64,000 nt of DNA, from the NCBI GenBank assembly GCA_963807015.1, contig CAWEAS010000008.1:744001-808000 (forward strand), given 5' to 3'. Below are positions 54,586 to 62,864 of the stretch, piece after piece. The position numbers were made by a program, and so were the translations under genes. A model generated the notes under the pieces. That model ran no database searches. It had not been told where the DNA came from and saw only the letters and a list, made by a program, of their open reading frames with translations. Within the stretch, counting starts at the first letter, position 1; every line of letters begins with the position of its first letter. The stretch is from JAJPKK01 sp963807015. GTDB taxonomy: Bacteria; Pseudomonadota; Alphaproteobacteria; Rhizobiales; Xanthobacteraceae.

Positions 54586-55738
54586 ACTCCATGGAATGAG
54601 GAGCCTCAAAAAATTTTACGGACACACCACAAACTGCTGCAAGAAAGTCTGCACTGACCTGAATTTCAGCGACGATTTGGTCAGCTAACTTCTTTCCAGC
54701 TTTAGTGACTATCTCGGCTGCGCGGGTAAGCAACTTAGGTTGCTCTAAAGGTAACTCATCGTCCAACGGCTCTTTAGTTCGCCATTTGCGATAAGAAATC
54801 TGCTTATAAATATTGGTGATTTGGTCATCGTCAAAAATTGCGAGATCCTTGCATCGATATACCATTGCCTGAATGGCCACCTTCCATCTACGCTTCAAAG
54901 CAACGAATGCGTCTAGGCGCGTCGTATAAACCTCATTCGGAAAGGACCGTCGGGGCAACAAAAATGCCCCGGCAAAGCGGTTGGCTTCTCGTTCCACTTG
55001 CTTAAGCGTCTTCGGGTCTTCCAGATCGTCGGCGCCAATCCAGCGGTGCAAAACCAGATGACCCAACTCATGCGCTGCATCAAAGCGCGACCGAGCCGCA
55101 GAATTTTTATCTGAGGACAAAAAAATGAATGGTCTTGGACCGTTCCAGAAAGAGAACGCTTCAATTTGCTCATCTGCAAATTCATACCGGCAGACTGCGA
55201 TGCCTTTGCTTTCCAATAGGCCGACAACGTTGGAGAGTGGACCAACCCCAAGGCCCCAATTCATACGGCAAAGCTCCGCCACGGCCTCAATTTCTTCGTC
55301 CAAATAACGGCCCGACGCAGAAGCAGGGGCGACAGATGGTAAATCAACTTTTGGAAAATTGACGAGATCATAAAAGTACCGAGTGGTTTGGACGAACCAC
55401 TTTCCGAACACCTCACACATCGAATTGCGACGCTTGGTATCAGGTCCAAATTTACGAAAAAAACGAACGCTGGATTCGCCGAAAACTTCGCGATCTTCTG
55501 CAACAAAGAACGCGATTGATTGCTTGAGATGCGATGCAATCCGCGCCAAGGTATCCGGCTCAGGGCTTTTCTCGCCTTGTTCAAAGGCTGAGATTGCCTG
55601 GCGGCTAATACCAATAGCGGACGCCAGATCGGACTGATTCAGGCAACACGCAAGTCGCGCGTCTCGCAGGCGCGATGGCACGACCCGTCGCGCGTTTCCC
55701 CGTCCGCCACCGGGAAACACGACAACATTATTCCCCAT
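54566..55738 (-). CDS. HTH (Xre) and ImmA/IrrE-like metallopeptidase fusion protein
   Basis: 390 residues. An N-terminal Xre helix-turn-helix (RLRDARLACCLNQSDLASAIGISRQAISAFEQGEKSPEPDTL, residues about 22-70) is fused to an ImmA/IrrE-like Zn peptidase with RFDAAHELGHLVLHRW (HExxH) near residue 220 and an upstream EREANRFAGAFLLP Glu. Such fusions cleave a repressor or self-regulate a neighbouring defence operon after a damage signal. AT-richer than its surroundings. It overlaps the upstream partner gene by 11 bp and is divergent from the anti-phage deaminase gene across a 384-bp gap. Confidence 0.9.
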   Translation of the reverse strand: MGNNVVVFPGGGRGNARRVVPSRLRDARLACCLNQSDLASAIGISRQAISAFEQGEKSPEPDTLARIASHLKQSIAFFVAEDREVFGESSVRFFRKFGPDTKRRNSMCEVFGKWFVQTTRYFYDLVNFPKVDLPSVAPASASGRYLDEEIEAVAELCRMNWGLGVGPLSNVVGLLESKGIAVCRYEFADEQIEAFSFWNGPRPFIFLSSDKNSAARSRFDAAHELGHLVLHRWIGADDLEDPKTLKQVEREANRFAGAFLLPRRSFPNEVYTTRLDAFVALKRRWKVAIQAMVYRCKDLAIFDDDQITNIYKQISYRKWRTKEPLDDELPLEQPKLLTRAAEIVTKAGKKLADQIVAEIQVSADFLAAVCGVSVKFFEAPHSMEFTPSLK

Positions 55739-56336
55739 GATCTTTCTGCCACTTCTCGATTTCTTCCTTCAGTGTCATTGCATCATCGAATTCGGTGATC
55801 TCGACTGGGGGCGCCTCTGCGGGCACCTCGTGCGGCATCAACATTAGGTTCTTCGTAAAATAAATCCAATCACGGTGATGCAGAGCATGAGGAACCCCTA
55901 AATGGGCGAACCTCAAATCCTGGTGACCATGCACTAAAAGAAAATGAGGTAAGCCGCGGATCTCGCATTCGTCTCGAAACTCTTCAAGATCAAAAAACGG
56001 CTCATTATTTAGCCGCTTGTTTTCGCGAAACACCACGTTACGCGGTTGTTTGTTGGGGTTTGAGACTTGGCTAATGCTTAGCACAGAATGTGAGAGGCGG
56101 ATTTCCAGATAGCGACCGGTCGGTTTCGCGAATTCTCGCCAGCGGTATTCAAACGGCCATTGTTGTGTCTTTATCAGGCGCTCAAATCCCAAATCAGCCG
56201 CAAATGACACTAATCGACCGCGATTTTGTCCGGCCGAAACAACCTGCAGAATCGGCTCCTGCTTGACCAGCACCTCAACAGCGGCATAGGCCGACTTAAG
56301 CGTAGTCGGAATCAGTGAGCGGTGCTTGAGTGACAT
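55728..56336 (-). CDS. Hypothetical partner of the HTH-ImmA protein
   Basis: 202 residues, not recognised. A mixed alpha/beta composition with SFAADLGFERLIKTQQWPFEYRWREF, a central KRLNNEPFFDLEEFRDECEIRGLPHFLLVHGHQDLRFAHLGVPH and a charged C-terminal helix (DDAMTLKEEIEKWQKDHGE). There is no signal peptide. Translation runs into the downstream HTH-ImmA gene, overlapping its start by 11 bp. The two are thus an operon. Codon use and GC content match the rest of the island. Confidence 0.78.
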   Translation of the reverse strand: MSLKHRSLIPTTLKSAYAAVEVLVKQEPILQVVSAGQNRGRLVSFAADLGFERLIKTQQWPFEYRWREFAKPTGRYLEIRLSHSVLSISQVSNPNKQPRNVVFRENKRLNNEPFFDLEEFRDECEIRGLPHFLLVHGHQDLRFAHLGVPHALHHRDWIYFTKNLMLMPHEVPAEAPPVEITEFDDAMTLKEEIEKWQKDHGE

Positions 56337-56720
56337 CTGATCGAGCAGGAAATGCTCGGCTGAGACAGTGTCCGTCTATATCTCGCAGGTTGCATCGATC
56401 GCAGGGCAACCATATAGGAAAATTATAGCTATTTGTCAACCGCCGCGCTTCCATCCGGCTTTTGCGGCCTTTTTTGCAATTTCTGTCCGTTTCCTTTTCC
56501 CCAGAACAGCCGCTCGCGCTTGGCCCCCCTTCCGGCTAAGCGCTACCGCAGAGGCGCGCAGCAATCCTGTTCCTCGCCGATCGCGATTCGCGTCACTTTA
56601 ACGGCGTCGCCGATCACGTCGTTGGGGCGTTATTCGCCTTTTGGTCCTCGTGGCATTCTGTTACAACCTAAATCTGCTTGCCGGCAAGCATTACCACAAA
56701 CCGAATAATCAGGAAGAAAT
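56337..56720. promoter_or_regulatory. Divergent intergenic region of the defence island
   Basis: 384 bp between the partner gene and the deaminase gene. Contains a 16-bp palindrome at 56675-56690 and a ribosome site AGGAAGAAAT before ATG 56721. In Vibrio and E. coli the homologous deaminase (AvcD) is silenced by an RNA, AvcI, encoded just upstream of it; this region is the place for such an RNA but none is recognisable from sequence alone. Confidence 0.45.
56675..56690. promoter_or_regulatory. Perfect 16-bp palindrome upstream of the deaminase gene
   Basis: TGCTTGCC/GGCAAGCA, ends 30 bp before the deaminase start codon. A likely operator for the Xre-type protein encoded divergently. Confidence 0.45.
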
Positions 56721-57803
56721 ATGAGTTCGGTCGTGAGTCACCCAAAACCTGCGCAGCCGACCGCCGAGAACATGTTCGATGCCAAGGCGCATATCAAATC
56801 TTCCCATACCAGCGAATTGGTGATTGCACTCTGCGGACCAATTGGGTCGCCATTGCACAAGGTTGCACAAGCATTCAAGGAGAGCCTCGAAAGCAAGTTC
56901 GGCTACGAGCGATGTGTTATTTTGCGTTTGAGCCGGCTAATTGAAGAACACCAAGGCAAAGCTCCGCAAAGCCCCGCTTATGCCCACATTAAAAGTCTAA
57001 TCGAAAAAGGTGATTTACTGCGGGAAAAGCACGGGGCAGCCATTTTGGCAGAATTGGCGGTCAGTCAAATCGTTCTGGAGCGGCAAAAGTTTAAAACAGC
57101 GTCCGGATCAAAAACGTTCGAACCGCGCAGGATCTGCCATATCGTCGATTCCATAAAAAATCAGCACGAATTAGACTTATTGCGCCTCGTCTATCGAGAC
57201 ATGCTTTATTTTGTCGGCGTGTACGCGCCGCTGCCCGCGCGCGTGAAGTCCTTAGAGCAGATGGGTATGTCGTCAGGCGAGATTCACAGTCTAATCGATC
57301 AGGACTCCGGAGAGGAGATATCACACGGGCAAACCGTACGAGACACATTCCCCAATGCAGATTGTTTCGTTCGAATTGATGTGGACACGGATAGCCAAAT
57401 CGCCGCTCGAGTAGAGCGCTTTCTTCATTTGATCTTGGGAACTCAAGTAATTACGCCCACTCCAGGGGAAACCGCTATGTATTTCGCGGCGTCAGCAGCG
57501 GGAAATTCTGCGTGCCTTTCGCGGCAGGTCGGGGCCGCCATCACTGATGCCTCGGGAGAAGTGGTCGCGGTCGGTTGGAATGACGTTCCAAAGGCTGGGG
57601 GTAATCTTTATATGGCCGACCCCAAGAATGATCCTCAGTCAAACCACGATCAACGATGCTGGAATCTCCAGGGCGGGACCTGCTTCAACGATGAAGAAAA
57701 AAAGCTGATTTCTGAGATACTTGTGGAAGAACTTACGAAGTCAGGCGCCGTGTCAGAAAAGGACAGAGCACTGGCTCTTAGTGTCTGTCCGAGAACAAGT
57801 TGA
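56721..57803 (+). pseudogene. Anti-phage dCTP deaminase (DCD/AvcD type), 5' fragment interrupted by IS element
   Basis: Codons 1-353 of the native gene (to 57780), then seven codons of IS sequence and a stop. The N-terminal domain is a P-loop-kinase-like fold (ELVIALCGPIGSPLHKVAQAF, with no GKS/T), followed by RLSRLIEEHQG, then the start of the deaminase domain (SACLSRQVGAAITDASGEVVAVGWNDVPKAGGNLYM, DQRCWNLQGGTC). In the AvcD/DCD family this two-domain protein deaminates dCTP and dCMP to starve phage of nucleotides. The catalytic Zn ligands are missing from this part. AT-richer codon use. The ATG has AGGAAGAAAT as ribosome site. Confidence 0.88.
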
Positions 57804-57859
57804 ATTCTTCGAATCATTTGTGATTTAAGAGTGGTGGCCTGATTCGAGGAGGGTCACCG

Positions 57860-58312
57860 ATGTGGACGACAAAGAACCGCAGGCGGTACGACCGCAGCGC
57901 GCTACGCTATCCGAGCGATCTGACCGACGTCGAATGGGCGCACGTCGAACTGTTGATTCCACCGGCCAAGCGCGGCGGCAATAGACGGCACGTCGACGTG
58001 CGCGAAGTGATGAACGGGATCATGTATGTGTTGAGTACGGGATGCCAGTGGCGAGCGATCCCGAAGGATCTTCCGCCACGCAGCACGCTTTTCGATTATC
58101 TCGACTTGTGGAGCTACGACGGCACGCTCGATCGCATCCATCATGCCCTGTATGTGCAGTGCCGCGAGCAAGGCGAACGAGAGGCCAGTCCCACCGCCGC
58201 CATCATCGATAGCCAAAGCGTGAAAAGCGCCGAAAAAGGGGGCCCTGTATCGATCCGCATGGCTATGATGCGGGCAAAAAGATCAAAGGCAAGAAGCGCC
58301 ATATACTCGTAG
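57860..58312 (+). CDS. IS5-family transposase, OrfA
   Basis: 150 codons. N-terminal DDE transposase: RYPSDLTDVEWAHVELLIPP, MNGIMYVLSTGCQWRAIPKDLPPRSTLFDYL, AAIIDSQSVKSAEKGGP with the first catalytic Asp in IIDSQSVK. The frame leaves the natural reading after AEKGGP. A run of A5G5 at 58233-58242 is a possible -1 slippage site that would join it to OrfB as one transposase of about 280 residues. Confidence 0.88.
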   Translation: MWTTKNRRRYDRSALRYPSDLTDVEWAHVELLIPPAKRGGNRRHVDVREVMNGIMYVLSTGCQWRAIPKDLPPRSTLFDYLDLWSYDGTLDRIHHALYVQCREQGEREASPTAAIIDSQSVKSAEKGGPVSIRMAMMRAKRSKARSAIYS

Positions 58313-58317
58313 ATACA

Positions 58318-58698
58318 GTGGGTTTGCTGCTGCACGCGATCGTTCATCCCGCCGATATTCAGGACCGCGACGGCGGCGTCCTGCTTCTTGCAACCATGTT
58401 CGGAATGTATCCGTTCTTGAAAAAGCTGTTTGCCGATGGCGGCTATCAGGGGCCGGAATTCCACAAGGCCATGGCGAAATTCCTGCCTCACATCGAAACT
58501 GAAATCGTCAAGCGCTCCGATAACGCCAAAGGATTTGTGCCGCTTCCACGCCGTTGGGTCGTCGAACGCACCATCGCATGGCTCAACCGTTGCCGACGGC
58601 TCGCAAAGGATTGGGAAAACCTCAACCGCAAGGCGCTGGCGTTCTTGCGCCTCGCATCAATCCGACTCATGCTCCGAAAACTTTGTAATCCCGCTTGA
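58318..58698 (+). CDS. IS5-family transposase, OrfB
   Basis: 126 codons from ATG 58318, but the natural frame extends left to the slippage site (GPCIDPHGYDAGKKIKGKKR and HILVDTVGLLLHA). It contains FADGGYQGPEFHKAM with the second catalytic Asp, and RWVVERTIAWLNRCRRLAKDWE with the catalytic Glu (Y-2-R-3-E-6-K-like block). It forms the catalytic half of the transposase. Confidence 0.85.
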   Translation: MGLLLHAIVHPADIQDRDGGVLLLATMFGMYPFLKKLFADGGYQGPEFHKAMAKFLPHIETEIVKRSDNAKGFVPLPRRWVVERTIAWLNRCRRLAKDWENLNRKALAFLRLASIRLMLRKLCNPA

Positions 58699-58718
58699 TG
58701 TTCCCGGACAAACTCTTA

Positions 58719-59212
58719 GTACAATTTCAAACAATAGTAAAGTCAAGAATCTGATAGAATTTTCAAGATCAGTTCACGCGGAGATGCACGCAATTATCAA
58801 TGCTGGAAGGATGACTAGTAATACAGTCGAAAACGGTAAGATGTTTGTTACTACGTATCCTTGCCATAATTGCGCTAGACACATTGTTGCCGCTGGAGTA
58901 AAAGAGATTTATTACATAGAACCCTACCGTAAAAGCTTAGCGACAAAGCTACACAGTGATGCCATTACTGAAGACGAGTCTGACGTTGCGAAGGTCCAAA
59001 TCTTGCCCTACGATGGCGTCGCCCCTTTACGATATCTAAAATTGTTCCGCGTACCTCAAGACAGTCGAAAATCGGCTGGCAAACTAGTCAAAATCGATCC
59101 CCAGAAGGCTGAACCGAGGTTCGACAAGACCTTGGAGGCTCTTCCGACACTAGAGGCCATGGTCGTGAAGGGATTACGGGAAAAAAACCTCCTTCCATCG
59201 GAGGTCACCTGA
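58719..59212 (+). pseudogene. Anti-phage dCTP deaminase, 3' fragment
   Basis: Codons 354-517 of the native gene: STISNNSKVKNLIEFSR, then the zinc site HAEMHAI (His373, Glu375) and TYPCHNCARHI (Cys402, Cys405), and the C-terminal DKTLEALPTLEAMVVKGLREK. All Zn ligands and the catalytic Glu are present. It has lost its start. Joined to the 5' fragment without the IS and one TTA, it is exactly in frame, with no further stop. The frame is open to the left into the IS, so a fusion protein is possible but unlikely. Confidence 0.88.
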
Positions 59213-59431
59213 GTGGCCAAGAATTGCGAACTCCAACTCACGTTTGATTTCCAGCTACTGGCCGCGCGTGGCAGCGAATGTGCCAATCCTGCGAGCAAGC
59301 CCCCTGAGATTCGAGCGACAGAGCACCTCGCGCTCTTTTATTGCCTCGAAGATCGGAGGGCCGCGAAATTGGCCAAAGAGGCCGCGGTACATTATTCCGC
59401 AATACTGAGCCTCGTTGCGCATATTAAATAG
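59213..59431 (+). CDS. Small hypothetical protein following the deaminase
   Basis: 72 codons from GTG 59213, directly after the deaminase TGA. Sequence AKNCELQLTFDFQLLAARGSE, PEIRATEHLALFYCLEDRRAAKLAKEAAVHYSAILSLVAHIK. No motif known to me; the C-terminal half is predicted to be helical. The immediate adjacency suggests translational coupling with the deaminase gene and perhaps a part in the same system. It could also be a chance frame. Confidence 0.45.
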   Translation: MAKNCELQLTFDFQLLAARGSECANPASKPPEIRATEHLALFYCLEDRRAAKLAKEAAVHYSAILSLVAHIK

Positions 59432-59513
59432 TTAGCAGCCACCATCAAACTGAGACACCACCTGCCCGCAGCAAAGGCTCTACGCGCAATATCCGGAGCC
59501 GTGCACAATCTCC

Positions 59514-59592
59514 ATAGCCCGGATGAGCGGACGCGCGCATTCGCGATATTCTGGATTCCCGTCCCGCATGTCGCTTCGCTCATGCGGGCTAC
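59514..59592. repeat. REP-type inverted unit
   Basis: ATAGCCCGGATGAGCGGACG at 59514 and CTTCGCTCATGCGGGCTAC at 59592 form the same hairpin family as at 53.7 kb. It marks the right end of the island and lies just before the CMD-like gene. Confidence 0.72.
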
Positions 59593-59616
59593 GGTGCCGC
59601 GGGCCCGCATGCCGGC

Positions 59617-60192
59617 CTAGGCCGCGCTTCGATGTCGTCGAGTGATGTCGCAGAGCATGTCGGAGTGAATGTTCAGGCCGATGTTCGTGATGTTGTAGAG
59701 GTGCTCGCTGGCGACGAGCCACACGATCTCGCAGATCTCCCGCTCCGAAAAGTGGCGGGACAGGCGCGCGAAAATGTCCGGCCCGACTTTCTTCTCTTTC
59801 GTGAGCGCGGTCGTATAGTCGAGGGCTGCGCGCTCGGCCTCGCTGAATAACGGGCTCGTCCGATATTGATCAAGAGCGTCGAACTTAGCCTGGTTCATCG
59901 ATTCCTGGATGGTGAACCAGCGGCCGATATCCACGCAGAACGCGCAGACATTGATGCGCGCCACCTGCTCGCGGACGAGGAAGACGAGTTCGCGCGGCAG
60001 CGTCAGCTTGCGGTCGAGTTTGCTGACCTTAGTATAGAACAGGCCGAAGGCCGCCGGCAGCCGCGCCAGATGGACCTTGATCGGCGTCGGCACCCGGCCG
60101 AACTGCTTGCGGGTGAAATGATACGCGAGCTTCTTGACGATGCCCTGCGGCAATTCGATCGGCGACAGATAGGTATCGGTCATTTCGGTCAT
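59617..60192 (-). CDS. Carboxymuconolactone-decarboxylase/peroxidase-related protein
   Basis: 191 residues from ATG 60192, with AGGAGAG as ribosome site; a longer frame has no homology. An all-helical AhpD-like fold with LPRELVFLVREQVARINVCAFCVDIGRW and a C-terminal helix pair. The two Cys of the CxxC site are present, but the His three residues later seen in AhpD-type sites (CxxCxxxH) is Gly here. So the redox role is unsure. Not related to the island; GC-rich. Confidence 0.8.
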   Translation of the reverse strand: MTEMTDTYLSPIELPQGIVKKLAYHFTRKQFGRVPTPIKVHLARLPAAFGLFYTKVSKLDRKLTLPRELVFLVREQVARINVCAFCVDIGRWFTIQESMNQAKFDALDQYRTSPLFSEAERAALDYTTALTKEKKVGPDIFARLSRHFSEREICEIVWLVASEHLYNITNIGLNIHSDMLCDITRRHRSAA

Positions 60193-60623
60193 GGCGCTCT
60201 CCTGGTTCGTCGTGAGAACGACGTTCGGCAGCGGCCCCAATCGACATCTGGGACGGAATTTTTCGTTGTCCAGACCGGTGCCGCGAGCGGTCGCGCGCTG
60301 CGAGGCGCGCGCGCCTGTGAGCTGTCTCCAACCAATAATTCGATCCGTCATCGCCCGGCTTGACCGGGCGATCCAGTAACCCCGGGAGTCGGACATGACC
60401 ACTGCCGGGTTCTAATCGATAGCGCGGTGGTTACTGGATGCTCCGCTTTCGCGAAAGCGGAGCATGACGTCGAAGATGACGAATTTTCGCGCCACAGCCT
60501 TAGAAACGCGCGGCGGTGCGACCTCGCTCCCAGGCGGATGAACGGACCGAGACGGTGACGCCAGAAGGAAACGGCGGTCCCGCATGTCGCTTCGCTCATG
60601 CGGGCTACAGGCGGCGCGTCGGC
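60193..60623. other. Non-coding region with repeats between CMD-like gene and thrS
   Basis: 431 bp with no supported gene. It contains a REP-type inverted unit at 60346-60469 and a further GTAGCCCGCAT unit at 60579-60608, directly after the thrS stop. Confidence 0.5.
60346..60469. repeat. Long inverted repeat
   Basis: CGTCATCGCCCGGC...GGCGATCCAGTAACC is matched by GGTTACTGGATGCTCCGC...GGAGCATGACG. Two hairpins lie head to head, as in BIME-type repeats. Confidence 0.65.
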
Positions 60624-62564
60624 CTACCCCGCCCTCGCCCGCCGCACGTCGGGGGGCACGGCTTCGTCCGCCAGCGTCGCGAGGGCCTCGTCGAGGCCCA
60701 TCACCGTCTGGCCCTGGCTGCCGAGCCGGCGGATCGAGACGGTGTGGTTCTCGGCCTCCTTGTTGCCGACGACGAGCAGCACCGGGACCTTGGCGAGAGA
60801 GTGCTCGCGCACCTTGTAGTTGATCTTCTCGTTGCGCAGGTCGAGGTCGACGCGCAGGCCGGCGTGGCGGGCCTTGGCGGCGACTTCGCTTGCGAAGCTG
60901 TCGGCGTCCGAGGTGATGGTCGCGACCACGGCCTGGATCGGCGCGAGCCAGAGCGGGAAGTGGCCGGCATAGTGCTCGATCACGATGCCGATGAAGCGTT
61001 CCAGCGAGCCGAACATCGCCCGATGCAGCATCACCGGGGTCACCTTGTTGGAATGCTCGTCGATGTAGAACGCGCCGAGCCGGCCCGGCAGGTTGAGGTC
61101 GACCTGCACGGTGCCGCACTGCCAGTCGCGGCCGATGGCATCGCGCAGCACGTATTCGAGCTTCGGGCCATAGAAGGCACCCTCGCCCTTGTTGAGCGTC
61201 CACGGCCGGCCGGAGGCTTTGAGCGCCGCCATCAGCGCAGCTTCCGCCTTGTCCCACACGGCATCGTCACCGATGCGCTTGTCCGGCCGGTCGGAGAACT
61301 TGATGGTCACGTCAGAGAAGCCGAAGTCCTCGTAGATCGACAGGATCATGTCGTTGACCTTGAGGACCTCGTCGGCGATCTGCTGTTCGGTGATGAAGAT
61401 GTGCGCGTCGTCCTGGGTGAAGGCGCGCACGCGCATCAGCCCGTGCAGCGCCCCCGACGGCTCGAAGCGATGCACCTTCCCGAACTCGGCAATCTTCAGC
61501 GGCAGGTCGCGGTAGGACTTGAGGCCGTTCTTGAAGATTTGGACGTGGCCCGGGCAGTTCATCGGCTTGACGGCGTAGATGCGCTCGTCGTCGCCGTGCT
61601 GCTGGGTGAGGAAGATCAGGTCGCCGTAGGTCTGCATGTGGCCGGTGGTGACCCATAGCTCCTTGTCCATGAGCTGCGGCGAGTTCACCTCGACATAGCC
61701 CGCGGTGTGCTGGCGGCGACGGATGTAGCGCTCGAGCTCCTGGAACAGCGTCCAGCCTTTGGGATGCCAGAACACCGAGCCCGGCGCCTCTTCCTGGAAA
61801 TGGAAGAGGTCCATCTCGCGGCCGAGGCGGCGGTGATCGCGCTTCTCGGCTTCCTCGAGCTGCTTCAAGTAGGCGTCGAGGTCCTCCTGCTTGGCGAAGG
61901 CGGTGCCGTAGATGCGGGTCAGCATCGGGTTCCTGGAGTCGCCGCGCCAATACGCGCCCGCGACCTTCATCAGCTTGAAGGCGTTGCCGACCTTGCCGGT
62001 CGAGGTCATGTGCGGACCGCGGCAGAGGTCGAACCAGTCGCCCTGCTTGTAGATCTTGATCTGCTGGTCCTCGGGGATCGCGTCGACGAGCTCGACCTTG
62101 AACAGCTCGCCCTTGTCGCGGAACACGTCCTTGGTTTTGTCGCGCGACCACACCTCCTTGGTGAAGGGCTTGTCGCCGGCGACGATCTCGCGCATGCGCT
62201 TCTCGATCGCCGGAAAGTCCTCCGGCGTGAACGGCTGGTTGCGGAAGAAGTCGTAATAGAAGCCGTTCTCGATCACCGGGCCGATGGTGACCTGGGTGCC
62301 CGGCCATAACGACTGCACCGCTTCGGCGAGAACGTGCGCGGCGTCGTGGCGGATCAGTTCGAGCGCGCGCGGATCGTCGCGGCCGATGAACTCGATCTTC
62401 GCGTCGTGGTCGATCGGATCGGCAAGATCGGCAAGCTCACCGTCGAGCGCCATCGCGACGGTGCGCTTGGCGAGCGAGGGCGAGATGCCCTTCGCAATGT
62501 CGAGGCCGGTGGTATGCGGCGGATAGTCCCGACGCGCGCCGTCGGGAAAGGTCAGCGCGACCAT
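60624..62564 (-). CDS. thrS: Threonine-tRNA ligase
   Basis: 646 residues, full length. N-terminal TGS domain (VALTFPDGARRDYPPHTTGLDIAKGISPSLAKRTVA), a tRNA-SAD editing domain, the class II catalytic core with motif 2 FRYE-like RVRAFTQDDAHIF and Zn ligands (Cys in MKPMNCPGHVQIF, His in RFEPSGALHGLMRVR), and an anticodon-binding domain. The ATG at 62564 has an AAAGGAGA ribosome site. It charges tRNA-Thr. REP units follow its stop. Confidence 0.97.
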   Translation of the reverse strand: MVALTFPDGARRDYPPHTTGLDIAKGISPSLAKRTVAMALDGELADLADPIDHDAKIEFIGRDDPRALELIRHDAAHVLAEAVQSLWPGTQVTIGPVIENGFYYDFFRNQPFTPEDFPAIEKRMREIVAGDKPFTKEVWSRDKTKDVFRDKGELFKVELVDAIPEDQQIKIYKQGDWFDLCRGPHMTSTGKVGNAFKLMKVAGAYWRGDSRNPMLTRIYGTAFAKQEDLDAYLKQLEEAEKRDHRRLGREMDLFHFQEEAPGSVFWHPKGWTLFQELERYIRRRQHTAGYVEVNSPQLMDKELWVTTGHMQTYGDLIFLTQQHGDDERIYAVKPMNCPGHVQIFKNGLKSYRDLPLKIAEFGKVHRFEPSGALHGLMRVRAFTQDDAHIFITEQQIADEVLKVNDMILSIYEDFGFSDVTIKFSDRPDKRIGDDAVWDKAEAALMAALKASGRPWTLNKGEGAFYGPKLEYVLRDAIGRDWQCGTVQVDLNLPGRLGAFYIDEHSNKVTPVMLHRAMFGSLERFIGIVIEHYAGHFPLWLAPIQAVVATITSDADSFASEVAAKARHAGLRVDLDLRNEKINYKVREHSLAKVPVLLVVGNKEAENHTVSIRRLGSQGQTVMGLDEALATLADEAVPPDVRRARAG

Positions 62565-62663
62565 GATCGTCTCCTTTGGCTCACTCCGTGCCTACGAATG
62601 CAGGTAAGCGGATCAGGGAGGGCGGTTTAGCGGAAACCCGGCGGAAAGGGAACGGTAGCCTTC

Positions 62664-62707
62664 GTAGCCCGGAAGGAGCGGCCGCATTTGCGGCTGCGCA
62701 ATCCGGG
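62664..62707. repeat. REP-type unit
   Basis: GTAGCCCGGAAGGAGCGGCC...GCAATCCGGG, a single hairpin of the same family, upstream of thrS. Confidence 0.65.
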
Positions 62708-62735
62708 AACGGCGCGATCCCCCAAATTCAAGCTG

Positions 62736-62843
62736 GTCATTCCGGGGGCCGAGCAAAGCGAGGCAGCCCGGAATCTATACTCCGCAGTCCGTGGCCATGG
62801 ATTCCGGGTTCGCCTCCGCTTCGCTGCGGCGCCCCGGAATGAC
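62736..62843. repeat. Inverted repeat with GTCATTCCGGGG ends
   Basis: GTCATTCCGGGGGCCGAGC at 62736 and CTGCGGCGCCCCGGAATGAC at 62843 form the outer arms of a double hairpin, another REP/BIME type found beside the PRC-barrel gene. Confidence 0.7.
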
Positions 62844-62864
62844 GGCGTACAGCCGGACACCCGC

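Larger units (their letters stand above)
57781..58715 (+). mobile_element. IS5-family insertion sequence (IS427/IS1031-like)
   Basis: 935 bp with imperfect inverted ends: GTGTCTGTCCGAGAACA at the left and GAGTTTGTCCGGGAACA read inward from the right (14 of 17 alike). It is flanked by TTA (57778-57780 and 58716-58718), within a longer shared CTCTTAGT, so the exact target duplication of 3-8 bp cannot be fixed by eye. It carries one transposase split over two frames. It interrupts the deaminase gene 20 codons before its HAE motif. GC content is higher than in the host gene, in line with a recent arrival. Confidence 0.9.

Noticed and set aside
60516..61658. 380-codon plus-strand frame over thrS
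   Set aside because: Antisense to thrS, which is intact.
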